DNA of 64,000 nt from CBDBZL01 sp965213545 (GCA_965213545.1 CBDBZL010000002.1:930001-994000), one strand, 5' to 3'. Shown: positions 9,157 to 18,866, counted from the first letter of the stretch. The notes: a model not told the origin generated them from the letters alone. Translations and numbers: made by a program.

Positions 9157-12100
9157 ATGAAAAACCTTGGCCTTGCTCTCTGCACACTCTTCCTCGCATT
9201 GCTTACCGCGTGCACCACAGCACAGCCGGTGCGCGCGGATGGCGCGACCCAGGATGTTACAAAATACACACCGGGGATTGCCGGTCTGCCCCCCACACCG
9301 CTGGCTGCACGCGGCAATACACTCGCTCTGGATGCGGCTCGCGAGATCCGGTTTGGGACGGATGAATTCACCCATGCTTCGATTGACGTTTCCCCAGATG
9401 GACAGTCGCTTGTCTTCGATATGATGGGAGACATATATATTGTTGAGACTGCCGGAGGCAAAGCCCGTCAGCTGACAGGAGGAATGGCATTCGATAGCCA
9501 ACCCGTATTCGATCCAACAGGCGAACGGATACTGTTCCTGAGCGACAGGTCCGGAGCAGAAAATCTTTGGACGATGGCCGCTGATGGAACCAGCGCACAC
9601 CAGCTAAGCCTATATGACGATAACCCGATATGGGTCTCTCCGGAATGGACCGCCGATGGCACTTCCATCTTGGTGTCTCGCTTTCGCCCGGATCGCAACG
9701 CTTACGAGCTATGGCAGTTCAAGTCAGCGGAAGATCCGATCGGAGAGCGTCTGACGCTGCCAGTGGAAGGGCCCGGCCATGCGCTTGGGGTGGAACCCAC
9801 TTCAGGAGGCCATTTCTTAGTTTCGGTTTCGACGGCAGACTTGGACTTCGCCGCTCCTGATCGCTGGCACTTGATGCGTTTCCCAGGCGGCGAAGTCATT
9901 GCCCCATTTTCCGAGCAGGCAGCGGATGGATCCGCGACCAGCCGATTCAGGCCTCGGCTCTCTCCAAGCGGCAAATCGCTGGCTTACGCGGAGCGACGGG
10001 GCGGGGAGACCTGGCTGGTCTTGCTGGATCTCACCACTGGTAATATGTCCGATCTGATCCAGCTCGATACTGATAATTTGCAGGCCTCGATGTGGATGGA
10101 TGCCGTTCCACGGTTTGATTTCATCCCCAATGGCAGTGCGATTTTCGTGAACACGAGAGGCAAAATCCTTCGGATCGACATTACAACGAAAAGGTCACAG
10201 GTAGTTCCGGTTTCGATCGCCATTACTCAACCGCTTGGCAAACTTTTGCGCTACGAAGCGGTCGAACCAACTGGGCCCGTCCGATTGCGCCTCGCGCAGA
10301 CTCCCAGGCCGATTGGTGACCAATATGTGTTCTCTTCTCTTGGTCGGCTGTTTATTACAGCGGACGATGGATCTGTTCCGATCGAGGTGGACGGTAGCGG
10401 CCGCGCTTATCATCCTGCAGCCTCGGCAGATGGAAATAGTCTCGTCTACGTCACGTGGGCTTCCGGTAAAGGTGGCAGTCTGCGTTTGCGCGATCTGGAA
10501 ACCGGTCAGGAGCGAATTCTAGGCGAAGATATGTTTTTCTCTCACCCGATATTTTCTCCGGACGAAAGCGCAGTATACGTCTTTCGATCGCCGGTCGCAG
10601 TCCGCGCGGAAACGCTCATGGAATATCGCCAGTTCCGCGAGGCCGAAATTGTACGAATCGATATTGAAAGCGGGAGAACAGAGGTAGTCGCCGCGGGCGA
10701 AGCGGGTGGTACCCCCCAATTCTCGAAAGATGGGACGACGTTGTTCATTGATCGGCCAAACGGGATGTATGCGATCAAGCTAGATACCGGAACAGAAAGC
10801 TTGTTCGTCCGCGAAAAGGGTCCGAGCTGGTATTTCGAGACGGCTAGTAGCGACGTGGATGATCTGAAGGTTCATCCATCGGGCGGTTGGGCCTTGGGTT
10901 TGATTGGGCAGCAATTATGGTTGGTCAAAATCCGGCAGATCGGGACGACCATCGAACTGGCGACTAGTCCTGACGCACGGCGGGTTTCCACAGTAGGTGC
11001 CGATTTCTTCGGCTGGTCGAAAGATGGCACGCAGATGTGGTGGAGTATCGGGGATCGGTTGCGCGAACTGCCCTTGGCCCAGGTCGACAGAGCTTTCGAA
11101 CGACCGCGCACGAGACAACCCCTTTCACTGCGCGAACGCGCCGCGGTTCGGGAACGGTCATTGTCAGTCGAGGTGCCGCGAGACACAGTTACAGGCGAAT
11201 TGGTCATTAAAGGCGCGTCAGTCATCACCATGGGGCCGCAAGGCCGGATCGAAAACGCAGACATCCACATAAAAGACGGTCGCATCGTCGAGATCGCGCA
11301 GGCAGGTCGCATTTCGGCGGCGGACGCCTCAAAGCTGGATGCGCGGGGTCTGTTCGTCATGCCCGGGCTGATCGACATGCATTCTCATGTCGCCGATATC
11401 AGGCGTGATGTGCTCTCACTGGACTCCTACGGCTTGGCTGTCTCGTTAGCCTTTGGAGTTACAACAACATTCGATCCATCGACCTTATCGATCGACATGC
11501 TCGCCTATCAGGATGCGCTTGAAGCGGGGCTGATTGTCGGGACACGGTTGCTGTCCACCGGCCCTGCCATTCCATCCTACAATGATTTCCGCTCGCGCGA
11601 GGAGGTCGCTTGGGTCCTTGATCGCTATGCGGATGTCTATCGGCTAGACAACATCAAACTTTACCGTAGCGGCAACCGTCAGGTGCGCCAATGGATCGCC
11701 ATGGAAGCCGCCGAGCGTAGGCTTACAGTCACAACCGAAGGAACGCTGTCAAGAAAGTTGGGTCTCACTCAGATCATTGACGGATTTTCCGGTCTCGAGC
11801 ACGTTTTGCCGCCGCGCAAACTTTACGAGGACACCCTCAAGCTATTCGCGTTGAGTGGAACAAGCTATGCCCAAACGCTACTCATCACAAACGGTGCCAC
11901 TCCGGCATTATCCTATTACGGTCAGCGGCATGGTGCGTTTGACGATGCGCGGTATCTGCGCTTTGTCCCGCCGCAGTACCGGCTGGCGCATGCCAAAAGC
12001 GCCGAGGCTGATCGTGCGGTGCTGGATGTACAAGAGCAGGTCGCCAGCGCACAACGCTTCGCCTCTCTGGGTGGTGTACTGGGGATGGGTTCGCATGGCG

Positions 12101-12477
12101 ACGTCCTGGGTCTTGGAATGCACTGGGAAATGCAGGCGCATGAAGAGGCCGGGATGTCCACTGCCACTGTGCTGCGAGCGGCTACATTGGGTTCTGCAAT
12201 AGCCATCGGTCGCGGACGGGATCTTGGCAGCCTTGAGCCCGGCAAACTCGCTGATCTCCTGATCCTTTCGGAGGACCCAGAGGACACTGTAAGCAACGCG
12301 GTGTCATTAGTTTGTGTGTTGAAGGAAGGACGCCTGTTCGAAGCTTCGACGCTGGATGAGATTTGGCCAGTTCGGCGTGAATTTCCCGGAAGTACTTTCG
12401 ATGAGACAAGCGGCACAAAGTGCCCTTTGCGAACACAGACGATTTTTGATGGGATTGCTGGACAAACTGAGTATTGA
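9157..12477 (+). CDS. Lipoprotein with TolB-like beta-propeller fused to amidohydrolase
   Basis: 1106-residue exported protein. The N-terminus MKNLGLALCTLFLALLTAC is a lipoprotein signal with Cys19 as lipidation site. Residues about 60-640 carry repeated PD40/WD-like blades (SIDVSPDGQSLVFDMMGDI, QPVFDPTGERILFLSDRSG, HPIFSPDESAVYVFRSP), typical of TolB-type propellers. Residues about 690-1085 are an amidohydrolase domain with His742/His744 (DMHSH), the family segment TTEGTL, His882 (LEHVLP), and His980/Asp982 (GSHGD), so the metal site looks intact. The same propeller-amidohydrolase architecture is found in several proteobacteria, with unproven substrates; a periplasmic peptidase or cyclic-amide hydrolase role is inferred from neighbours. 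It converges on the S9A peptidase gene. Confidence 0.87.
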   Translation: MKNLGLALCTLFLALLTACTTAQPVRADGATQDVTKYTPGIAGLPPTPLAARGNTLALDAAREIRFGTDEFTHASIDVSPDGQSLVFDMMGDIYIVETAGGKARQLTGGMAFDSQPVFDPTGERILFLSDRSGAENLWTMAADGTSAHQLSLYDDNPIWVSPEWTADGTSILVSRFRPDRNAYELWQFKSAEDPIGERLTLPVEGPGHALGVEPTSGGHFLVSVSTADLDFAAPDRWHLMRFPGGEVIAPFSEQAADGSATSRFRPRLSPSGKSLAYAERRGGETWLVLLDLTTGNMSDLIQLDTDNLQASMWMDAVPRFDFIPNGSAIFVNTRGKILRIDITTKRSQVVPVSIAITQPLGKLLRYEAVEPTGPVRLRLAQTPRPIGDQYVFSSLGRLFITADDGSVPIEVDGSGRAYHPAASADGNSLVYVTWASGKGGSLRLRDLETGQERILGEDMFFSHPIFSPDESAVYVFRSPVAVRAETLMEYRQFREAEIVRIDIESGRTEVVAAGEAGGTPQFSKDGTTLFIDRPNGMYAIKLDTGTESLFVREKGPSWYFETASSDVDDLKVHPSGGWALGLIGQQLWLVKIRQIGTTIELATSPDARRVSTVGADFFGWSKDGTQMWWSIGDRLRELPLAQVDRAFERPRTRQPLSLRERAAVRERSLSVEVPRDTVTGELVIKGASVITMGPQGRIENADIHIKDGRIVEIAQAGRISAADASKLDARGLFVMPGLIDMHSHVADIRRDVLSLDSYGLAVSLAFGVTTTFDPSTLSIDMLAYQDALEAGLIVGTRLLSTGPAIPSYNDFRSREEVAWVLDRYADVYRLDNIKLYRSGNRQVRQWIAMEAAERRLTVTTEGTLSRKLGLTQIIDGFSGLEHVLPPRKLYEDTLKLFALSGTSYAQTLLITNGATPALSYYGQRHGAFDDARYLRFVPPQYRLAHAKSAEADRAVLDVQEQVASAQRFASLGGVLGMGSHGDVLGLGMHWEMQAHEEAGMSTATVLRAATLGSAIAIGRGRDLGSLEPGKLADLLILSEDPEDTVSNAVSLVCVLKEGRLFEASTLDEIWPVRREFPGSTFDETSGTKCPLRTQTIFDGIAGQTEY

Positions 12478-12537
12478 ACGAGGGAGCATCTGTACAGTTG
12501 GTAAGATTAATAGTTACGCATTGGATCAGACCATAGA

Positions 12538-12573
12538 TTTAGACTTTAACCTTCTTTATACGGTAGGTCTAAA
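12538..12573 (+). terminator. Possible hairpin in the gap between convergent genes
   Basis: A 7-bp inverted repeat (TTTAGAC ... GTCTAAA) with a long loop lies in the AT-rich 154-bp gap between two convergent genes, followed by an A/T-rich run. A second short inverted repeat (GGCTAA 12618-12623, TTAGCC 12632-12637) overlaps the stop codon of the peptidase gene. Either could help end transcription, but neither has a strong GC stem plus T-run. Confidence 0.25.
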
Positions 12574-12631
12574 ATATGATTAAAAATTAATGCTTTAACA
12601 ATACTGCAGTTTGATTTGGCTAAAGAATACC

Positions 12632-14881
12632 TTAGCCGTTAGTTGCACCGGATTCGAAGGTCTCGTAACTTGCGGCGACTTCAGCGTCACCGTTAGCTTG
12701 CATCACGCATCTTTCAGCAAAGCTCCAGAACAGACTGTATTTGGCAAAGGCATCAACATTGCTTCCGCTCGCCTGATGTCCAATCGTTTCATCGAGATCC
12801 AAGATCGCGGGATTGTCGCTAAGTGTGTGATGGCGAACCTGTGCTACTAGTTTGGCCGGTTCCCAATAGCCGACACGATCGTCCTGTAGTCCTGCGGTAC
12901 AGAGGAGCGGCGGGTAGGCTGCAGGCAGGGCGTTCTCATAAGGGGAGATGGACGCAATGTAATCGTACGCTTTGGGGTCCGCGAGTGGATCTCCCCAATC
13001 GGGCCTGAAGAGAGGGACAAGTGGATGGTTGGCATCACTCATCGTGTTGAGCATATCGACAAACGGAACTTCAGCGATGACGCCAGCCCACATATCAGGC
13101 CGTATCGTCATACTTGCGCCGACCAGCAATCCACCTGCCGAAACGCCATAAGCGACCGTCTTTTGTGCTGAAGAATAGCTTTCGTCCGAAAGGAACTCCG
13201 CGCATGCGATGAAATCAGTGAAGCTGTTCCGCTTCGACAAAGCACGGCCGTCAAGAAACCAGCGGCGTCCTTTTTCGGAACCGCCGCGAACATGGGCAAT
13301 GGCATAACGCCAACCCTGATCGACAAGAACTGAGACAGGGACAGAGAACTCAGGCTCTGAAGAGACGCCATAGGCGCCATAGCCATATAGTAATAGCGGC
13401 ATGGTCCCATCTTTCGGCGCGCCTTTGCGTGAGAGAAGCGTGATGGGGATCATTTCCCCATCCTCAGCCGGCCCAAACAGCCGCTCAACCTCATAATCTT
13501 CCGAACGAAAGTTGGTAAGACGCTCTTCATCCACCAACCGCCTGGCACCCGTGATCAGATCGACATCATACCATTGACGGGGCTGCTTCGGGCTTTGATA
13601 AATTACACGGACAACTTGGCTGCGGTAATCTTGCCCAGACGGTATTTCCAAAGCTGCTGGCTCGCTCCCAAAGTCTATCAGACACTCTTTTCCCTGCGGG
13701 GAAAGGATAACAACGCGCTGCGCACTGTTCTCACGTTCAAGCCTGACCAGTCCCTTGCGGAATGGGTATAGCGCGATAATTTCCCGGTCGGGCTTGTGCG
13801 GGACCAGCACTGTCTCATCAGCTGCCCCGATATCGGTCAAACGAACGATCTTTTTATCGAAGGCGCCGCCCGCATCGGTCAGAAGAACGACGCTATCGCG
13901 CCATTCTTCCAGTTCATATCGGACATTTCGCTGTCTGGCCCGAACCACGACAGGCTGAGCGCGCTCATCCTCAGCACGTATTACTCTGACCTCGCTCGTA
14001 TCGGGGCCGGACAACATGATTGAGACCAGTCCCCCCTTGGCGGAACGACCGATCTGCATAAAAATGCCAGGATCGGCTTCTTCGTATATCAATTCGGTTT
14101 CACTGCCATCGATGGCAGAGCGATAGAGCCGCCGCGGTCGGTTTAGGCTGTCGCGCCAGATCCAGAATAGCCAGCGTGATGATGGTGAGAATACCAAGCC
14201 GCCATAGCCATACGCATCGGTATCCACTATAACGCGTGTCTTACTCAAACGTGTGTCGTGCACCACAATTCTATGGCGGTCATTGCCCACGACATCTTCC
14301 GCCCATGTGAAGTAACGGTCATCGAGGCTGGTCTGATGCCCCGTAGTCCGAAAATAAGTGCTGTCGGCAGCACGCGAGTTCTCATCGAGCAGCGTTTCAG
14401 TGGTTCCATCTGGCAGTCGCCTGCGATGAACCGGAAATTTTTGGTTTGGCAATTTCTCGGAGAAATAGGCCCAACCTGTCGAAGGTAGCGGCGGCTCTGC
14501 CAACCCACCCCCAGTCCGCTCGAACATAGCGGTAATAAGCTCTTCTTTGCGCTGAGCCAACGGAGCGAGCATTGCATTCGTATAAGATTGTTCTTCTAGG
14601 AGCTGCTGGCTCAAACGTGGCGGCATCGTCGCCAAATCACGCTGTCCCTCGCTTGGGATATATTTCAACCAAGAATACCAATCCGTACGACTGCGCCCCA
14701 ATTGCGTAATAACGTTTCGAATTCGCGGCGTGTCTGGCGCTTCGATATCCCGCCAGACCGCTACTCCGGACGCCTCACGAACGACCCCGGACATGGTGCA
14801 ACCACTGACGGAGCTATAAATCCCGATAGCGGCACCATTAGTTAGAAACCGCCTACGCGAGAACCCATGAATGGTTGTCAT
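12632..14881 (-). CDS. S9A prolyl-oligopeptidase / oligopeptidase B-like, Tat-exported
   Basis: 749-residue serine peptidase. The N-terminus has a twin-arginine motif (SRRRFLT) followed by a hydrophobic stretch and SVSGC, which resembles a lipobox, so a membrane-anchored periplasmic enzyme is likely; the cytosolic family members lack this. A seven-bladed propeller occupies roughly residues 50-450. The catalytic domain shows GYGAYG, HVRGG, nucleophile Ser581 in GVSAGG, Asp at about 667-668 (LQDDRV) and His702 (IGHQASG). Family enzymes cleave short peptides after Pro (POP) or Arg/Lys (OpB); the motif spacing is closer to OpB. It lies 100 bp downstream of the TonB-dependent receptor gene on the same strand, suggesting peptides or peptide siderophores are imported and then cut. 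Confidence 0.88.
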   Translation of the reverse strand: MTTIHGFSRRRFLTNGAAIGIYSSVSGCTMSGVVREASGVAVWRDIEAPDTPRIRNVITQLGRSRTDWYSWLKYIPSEGQRDLATMPPRLSQQLLEEQSYTNAMLAPLAQRKEELITAMFERTGGGLAEPPLPSTGWAYFSEKLPNQKFPVHRRRLPDGTTETLLDENSRAADSTYFRTTGHQTSLDDRYFTWAEDVVGNDRHRIVVHDTRLSKTRVIVDTDAYGYGGLVFSPSSRWLFWIWRDSLNRPRRLYRSAIDGSETELIYEEADPGIFMQIGRSAKGGLVSIMLSGPDTSEVRVIRAEDERAQPVVVRARQRNVRYELEEWRDSVVLLTDAGGAFDKKIVRLTDIGAADETVLVPHKPDREIIALYPFRKGLVRLERENSAQRVVILSPQGKECLIDFGSEPAALEIPSGQDYRSQVVRVIYQSPKQPRQWYDVDLITGARRLVDEERLTNFRSEDYEVERLFGPAEDGEMIPITLLSRKGAPKDGTMPLLLYGYGAYGVSSEPEFSVPVSVLVDQGWRYAIAHVRGGSEKGRRWFLDGRALSKRNSFTDFIACAEFLSDESYSSAQKTVAYGVSAGGLLVGASMTIRPDMWAGVIAEVPFVDMLNTMSDANHPLVPLFRPDWGDPLADPKAYDYIASISPYENALPAAYPPLLCTAGLQDDRVGYWEPAKLVAQVRHHTLSDNPAILDLDETIGHQASGSNVDAFAKYSLFWSFAERCVMQANGDAEVAASYETFESGATNG

Positions 14882-14981
14882 GTCTCCATGCGCTCCCGAG
14901 CGGTTTCAAATATCTTCAAAAAGGCCTGCAAAGTGCTTTGCTTGACGCCTCATCAGTTGCAGATCATGTCGGCCTATTGCC

Positions 14982-17159
14982 CTAAAATTTACGGACCACG
15001 GTCCCGATCACTTCCCGTCCTGCTCCGAAGTTACAGTTGGAGAAGCTGCCGCAACGTGCCACATACCTCTTGTCGAACAGGTTCGAGGCGTTGATCGCGA
15101 ACCGCCAACTGTCATTGAGATCGTAGCGCAGGCTACCATCAACCAGGAACGAGCTGTCGCTATCGAGGACGACGGGATTGAACGGACCCTGCAGGCTTCC
15201 GGCGCTCTCATCATTGTAGCGGACACCGACGTTGAAACCGAACCCGGATAACGCACCTTCGCCGAAGCTGTAGTCGAGCAGCGCGGCGGCTTTCCATTCG
15301 GGCGTGACTGGCAGCGGATCGCCGATCTGATCGAGATCACTCGACTCTGTCACCTCGCTATCGGTGTAGGACACCGACGCGTTAATAGAGAGCTGCTCGT
15401 CGATCTGTGTGACGATCTCAAACTCCGCGCCCTGCACTTCGACCTCACCGACTTGCGAGCCAAATACGATCAGGTTAGGATTTCCGCCAATACTAACGAC
15501 ATTCTGTTGGGTGATCTGGAACACGGCAAATGTCGCGAAGATGTCCACATCGCCGGCCAGATTACGGCCATCAAACTTTACCCCCGCTTCTATTTGGTCA
15601 CCAGTCGTGGGATCGAAAGGATCGCCATCGCCAGATGTACCCAGCTGCGGCTCGAAAGAAATTGCGTAGCTGATGTAAGGCGCAATTCCGTTATCCAGAA
15701 TGTAGTTTAAGCCAGCACGATAGGTGAACTTTTCCTGATCGCGATTGGTGCGGGGACCAGGCCCATCGTCGAACACGGTAAAGGCTGGCGCCTGGTCACT
15801 CTCGACCCAATCGTAGCGACCCGAAAGCAGCACTCTGAAAGCGCCGATGCTGATTTGGTCTTGGAGGTAGAGGCCAGTTTGCTTGATAACCTGATCGTTG
15901 AACCGGGTGGTGACACCTGGGCTTATCAACGGTTCAGCATTGTAATTCGGGTCGAACAGATCAATCGACGGTGCGCCTGTGAAACCAAAGCCCGAAACGT
16001 TGTGAACATCGCGGTAATCGATGCCCACCAAAATCTTGTGGCCCGTCGTTCCAGTCGCAAAATCTCCAGCCAAACGCGCGTCAACCGTCAGCGCTTCGAC
16101 GTCTTCACGGTACGGTGAATTACCGCGAAATACTGTGCGATTATCAACATCTAGCCCGGTGCCGAAGATGACGTCACGATCTTCCGAATACTCACTCCAT
16201 TTCATGTTCACCTGGAATTGAAGGGCATTCGAAAAGCTGTGGCCGAAGTCGAACCCAACCGCATACTGATCGCGGTTGTATACATTGAAGTCCGGCTCAC
16301 CCAGATTGGTTGACCGCGGGATCTGGCTCAACGGATTGTTGAGCAAGGTGCCGACTGCGGGCAGGAAGCCGTTAGTGTCTCCGTCAACCTTATCTTCCTG
16401 ATAGTATCCCAGCAAATCAATTTCTGTGTCCGGCCCAAGTTTAAAGTTGAAAGTGGGGGCAACCAGAACGCGACTTGCATCGACGAAGTCACGATCCGCA
16501 CCGCGATCCCTAATCAGGAAGGTGAGCCGCCCAGCCACACTGTCGCTGAAGGGAACGTTTCCTGACGCCGCAATTTGCTTGAAATCGTTGGTGCCGTATT
16601 TGATCATGATTTCGGCACCTATCTCATCGCCAGCGCGACGCGATGTCTGGTTGTAGATACCGCCGGGAGGCGCGCTACCGTAAAGTACCGAGGCGGGACC
16701 CTTCAGAATATCGAGTGAATCGAAGGCATAGAGGTCCACACCGGTTGACGCGATGGTCGTTGAGACAGGTGTCGCCAGGCCGTCGATGAACTGCCGCGGG
16801 ACAAAGCCCCGCACGGCAATAAAGTCGAACCGTAGATCGGGGCCAAAGTTTTCGCCCGATACACCAGAAACGTAACGCACGGCCTGCTGCGCATCAATAA
16901 AGTTCAGAAGATCAATCTGTTCTCGCGTAACTACGGAGATCGATTGCGGCGTTTCTACTAGCGGTATGTCGGATTTGGTCGCCGTCTCCGATCGTGTCGG
17001 AACATATGTCGCGGTCACGACGATCGTAATCGGGTCTACGGCTTCGTCATTCTGTTCGTCGGTCGTTTGCGCCGCCAACGGCTGCGCTGATAAACCAATC
17101 GCTGCCGAAACCAGCAGCATGTGCCGCCCTCTTGCGGATTTTCCCCACATATCGCGCAT
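14982..17159 (-). CDS. TonB-dependent siderophore-type outer-membrane receptor
   Basis: 725-residue ligand-gated porin. After a signal peptide (hydrophobic run ending QPLAAQ) comes a TonB-box-like ITIVVTATYV, then the plug domain with VETPQSISVVTREQI and FIAVRGFVPRQFIDG, which are typical of FhuA/FpvA-type siderophore receptors. The rest is alternating beta-barrel strands ending in IGTVVRKF, the C-terminal Phe needed for barrel assembly. The start at 17159 is preferred over an upstream one because a GGAGAA ribosome-binding site lies just ahead of it and the signal peptide follows directly. Substrate unknown; a siderophore or peptide-like compound is likely. The S9A peptidase gene follows in the same direction. 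Confidence 0.9.
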   Translation of the reverse strand: MRDMWGKSARGRHMLLVSAAIGLSAQPLAAQTTDEQNDEAVDPITIVVTATYVPTRSETATKSDIPLVETPQSISVVTREQIDLLNFIDAQQAVRYVSGVSGENFGPDLRFDFIAVRGFVPRQFIDGLATPVSTTIASTGVDLYAFDSLDILKGPASVLYGSAPPGGIYNQTSRRAGDEIGAEIMIKYGTNDFKQIAASGNVPFSDSVAGRLTFLIRDRGADRDFVDASRVLVAPTFNFKLGPDTEIDLLGYYQEDKVDGDTNGFLPAVGTLLNNPLSQIPRSTNLGEPDFNVYNRDQYAVGFDFGHSFSNALQFQVNMKWSEYSEDRDVIFGTGLDVDNRTVFRGNSPYREDVEALTVDARLAGDFATGTTGHKILVGIDYRDVHNVSGFGFTGAPSIDLFDPNYNAEPLISPGVTTRFNDQVIKQTGLYLQDQISIGAFRVLLSGRYDWVESDQAPAFTVFDDGPGPRTNRDQEKFTYRAGLNYILDNGIAPYISYAISFEPQLGTSGDGDPFDPTTGDQIEAGVKFDGRNLAGDVDIFATFAVFQITQQNVVSIGGNPNLIVFGSQVGEVEVQGAEFEIVTQIDEQLSINASVSYTDSEVTESSDLDQIGDPLPVTPEWKAAALLDYSFGEGALSGFGFNVGVRYNDESAGSLQGPFNPVVLDSDSSFLVDGSLRYDLNDSWRFAINASNLFDKRYVARCGSFSNCNFGAGREVIGTVVRKF

Positions 17160-17575
17160 GTTATTTTCTCCGTTTCCATCAGACTCTATTGTATTGCGGA
17201 AGGAAGAAAATTCGTTGCGGGTCAAAATAGGTCGCATTAGGGCCAAACATTGAAGGCCTTGCCTAGCGAAGGTGCTTTCAGTCCGACGCTAGCGGCTCTC
17301 CGCTTGGCCGAGAGGGTAAGATCCGATCCCAAGCTTGAGGTTGACGTAAATGGTGACCAATTCAATGTCACAGGGGGAGAGTCGTTCGAATGCGGCATCT
17401 AATATGACGCGTGTGGCCTTCGACCCGACGTTGACAGTTGGGACTGCTGCCTTGTTCAAGATGAAGCACAAGGAGACATGCGCAATTTGGCCCGATAGCA
17501 CTATTTTTGACCCAATTTCGTCAGTTGACCCAAGCAAGGTATGATGTGATTAGAGCTCAGTTACAGAGAACCGAT
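17160..17575. other. Intergenic region between divergent genes
   Basis: About 415 bp separate the receptor gene (minus) from the small secreted protein (plus). A minus-strand frame at 17289-17537 (82 codons, TTG start) has no recognisable family and no good ribosome-binding site, so it is not called. The region presumably holds both promoters; no Fur box was recognised by eye. Confidence 0.4.
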
Positions 17576-18061
17576 ATGTTCATCCGATCCAAACGCTTGC
17601 AACTAACCGTGATTGCTATTGGTCTGCTTGCTTGGTCGCCCATTGTTATGGCGCAATCTACAGAAGACGCTGTGCCTTCGCAGACAGCCGACGAATGGCC
17701 CGAGGCGTGGTTCGAGATTTTCAAACTCGCGCCCGGCAAGCACGCCGAATTTATTCGGCTACTGGAATTACATGATCGCGCGGCGGCTGCGGCGGGACTG
17801 CCAGCGACACAGATCTTTTTCCACAGCCATGGCGCTGACTGGGATGTGTTACTTTTGAAGCCCGTCGATCCAGAAGGTACGACCGCTGAGCAGGATGCTA
17901 TTATCGAGGCCAAGTCTCGCGAACTCGGCATTCCAACCGGGCCCGACTATTTTAATTACCTTCGCACGCTAACCTCTTCACATACCGATTCAAAGACAAT
18001 TGGCCCCATCACCGCGGCACAATGGCTCGCAAGATTGACTTTAAACACGCCGACCGAATAA
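17576..18061 (+). CDS. Small secreted protein of unknown function (possible NIPSNAP-like fold)
   Basis: 161 residues. A signal peptide is clear: basic start MFIRSKRLQ, hydrophobic core, cleavage after PIVMAQ. The mature part begins WPEAWFEIFKLAPGKHAEFIRLLELHDRAA, a pattern seen in dimeric alpha/beta-barrel (NIPSNAP or ABM-like) proteins, but the match is weak. The ATG at 17576 is chosen over an upstream in-frame codon at 17507 because it places the signal peptide at the terminus and has an AGAGAA stretch upstream. It is divergent from the TonB-dependent receptor and may share its regulation. No catalytic residues are recognised. Confidence 0.6.
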   Translation: MFIRSKRLQLTVIAIGLLAWSPIVMAQSTEDAVPSQTADEWPEAWFEIFKLAPGKHAEFIRLLELHDRAAAAAGLPATQIFFHSHGADWDVLLLKPVDPEGTTAEQDAIIEAKSRELGIPTGPDYFNYLRTLTSSHTDSKTIGPITAAQWLARLTLNTPTE

Positions 18062-18348
18062 GCACACCAAACGAAATGAAGTAGATGTGGACCGGGTAGT
18101 GGATCTGTAATTTGCAATTGCTCGGCGGTTGTCGCTTTAGGGTTTCAAGGACCTGTCCGCACTCGCCTTCCCGAAGGTCGGTGGTGCTGTATCGGGTCTC
18201 ATAAGGTCGGACGTTGCTTTGACTCGAAGCGGGCTCTAAAGCCGATCCGTTAAACTTTCGCAGATCGTCCATACCTGCGTTCCCTCGCGGGAAACCGCCA
18301 TCGGGTCAGCTAAAGAGCGTCACTGTTGGCGAACTTTTCTACCGTGTT
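18062..18348. other. Non-coding stretch before the insertion-sequence remnants
   Basis: About 290 bp with no supportable gene. A minus-strand frame (18009-18272, 87 codons) overlaps the preceding gene and has no recognisable family. This is probably old flanking DNA of the decayed IS110 copy. Confidence 0.4.
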
Positions 18349-18866
18349 TCAGACTTTGATCAAAGTGCCGTCACGCATCATGGCGTGCATGATGACCGCG
18401 AGGCGGCGCGAGAGTGCGCCGCGAGCTTTTTTCAGACCGCGTCGCCTGGCGATCTTCAATGCCCAGGTCTACAGCGCGAAGTTCTATTTGGTTCGTGTAG
18501 GATCGAGTTCGCGGCATCGTAGAGCAGCTTGCGCACGGTGCTGTCACCCTGTTTGGTGATCCGGCCCGTCCAGTCGAGTTGGCCCGATTGGTGGCGCCGG
18601 GGGACCAGTCCGAAGTAGGCACCGGCCGTTCGCGATCGCCTGAAGCGGCTTGAGTCGTCGATAGCCGCGGCGAACGCGGCCGAGGTCTGCACACCCACGC
18701 CGGGGATGCTCATCAGTGCCTGGCAGACCGGCGAGGAGGCGGTGATCGCTTCAATTGACGATCCATCTGACCGATCTCCACGACAAGTTGTTCCCAGGCG
18801 CGGAGCAGAGAAACGACGGCATCGCCAAGACCCGCGATCTGAGCAATTGCTGTTTAGTCCCGGCAT
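18349..18866 (-). pseudogene. Decayed IS110-family transposase (C-terminal part)
   Basis: The transposase_20 region of IS110 is readable only by switching frames. Segment one (about 18750-18845) reads LVVEIGQMDRQLK. Segment two (about 18480-18750) gives ALMSIPGVGVQTSAAFAAAID, SRFRRSRTAGAYFGLVPRR and GRITKQGDSTVRKLLYDAAN. Segment three (about 18349-18475) reads TWALKIARRRGLKKARG and RRLAVIMHAMMRDGT before a TGA stop at 18349. Frameshifts therefore lie near 18750 and 18470, with a TAG codon between the last two segments. The N-terminal catalytic DEDD half is missing. Inactive remnant. Confidence 0.85.

Noticed and set aside
12632..17159. Lasso-peptide biosynthesis and scavenging locus
   Set aside because: Receptor and S9 peptidase are present, but no precursor peptide, asparagine-synthase-like cyclase or leader protease was found in the window.
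14982..17246. Longer start for the TonB-dependent receptor
   Set aside because: The 29 extra residues would bury the signal peptide, and a good ribosome-binding site precedes the internal ATG.
17289..17537. 82-codon minus-strand frame
   Set aside because: TTG start, no ribosome-binding site, no recognisable family, and it fills a divergent promoter region.
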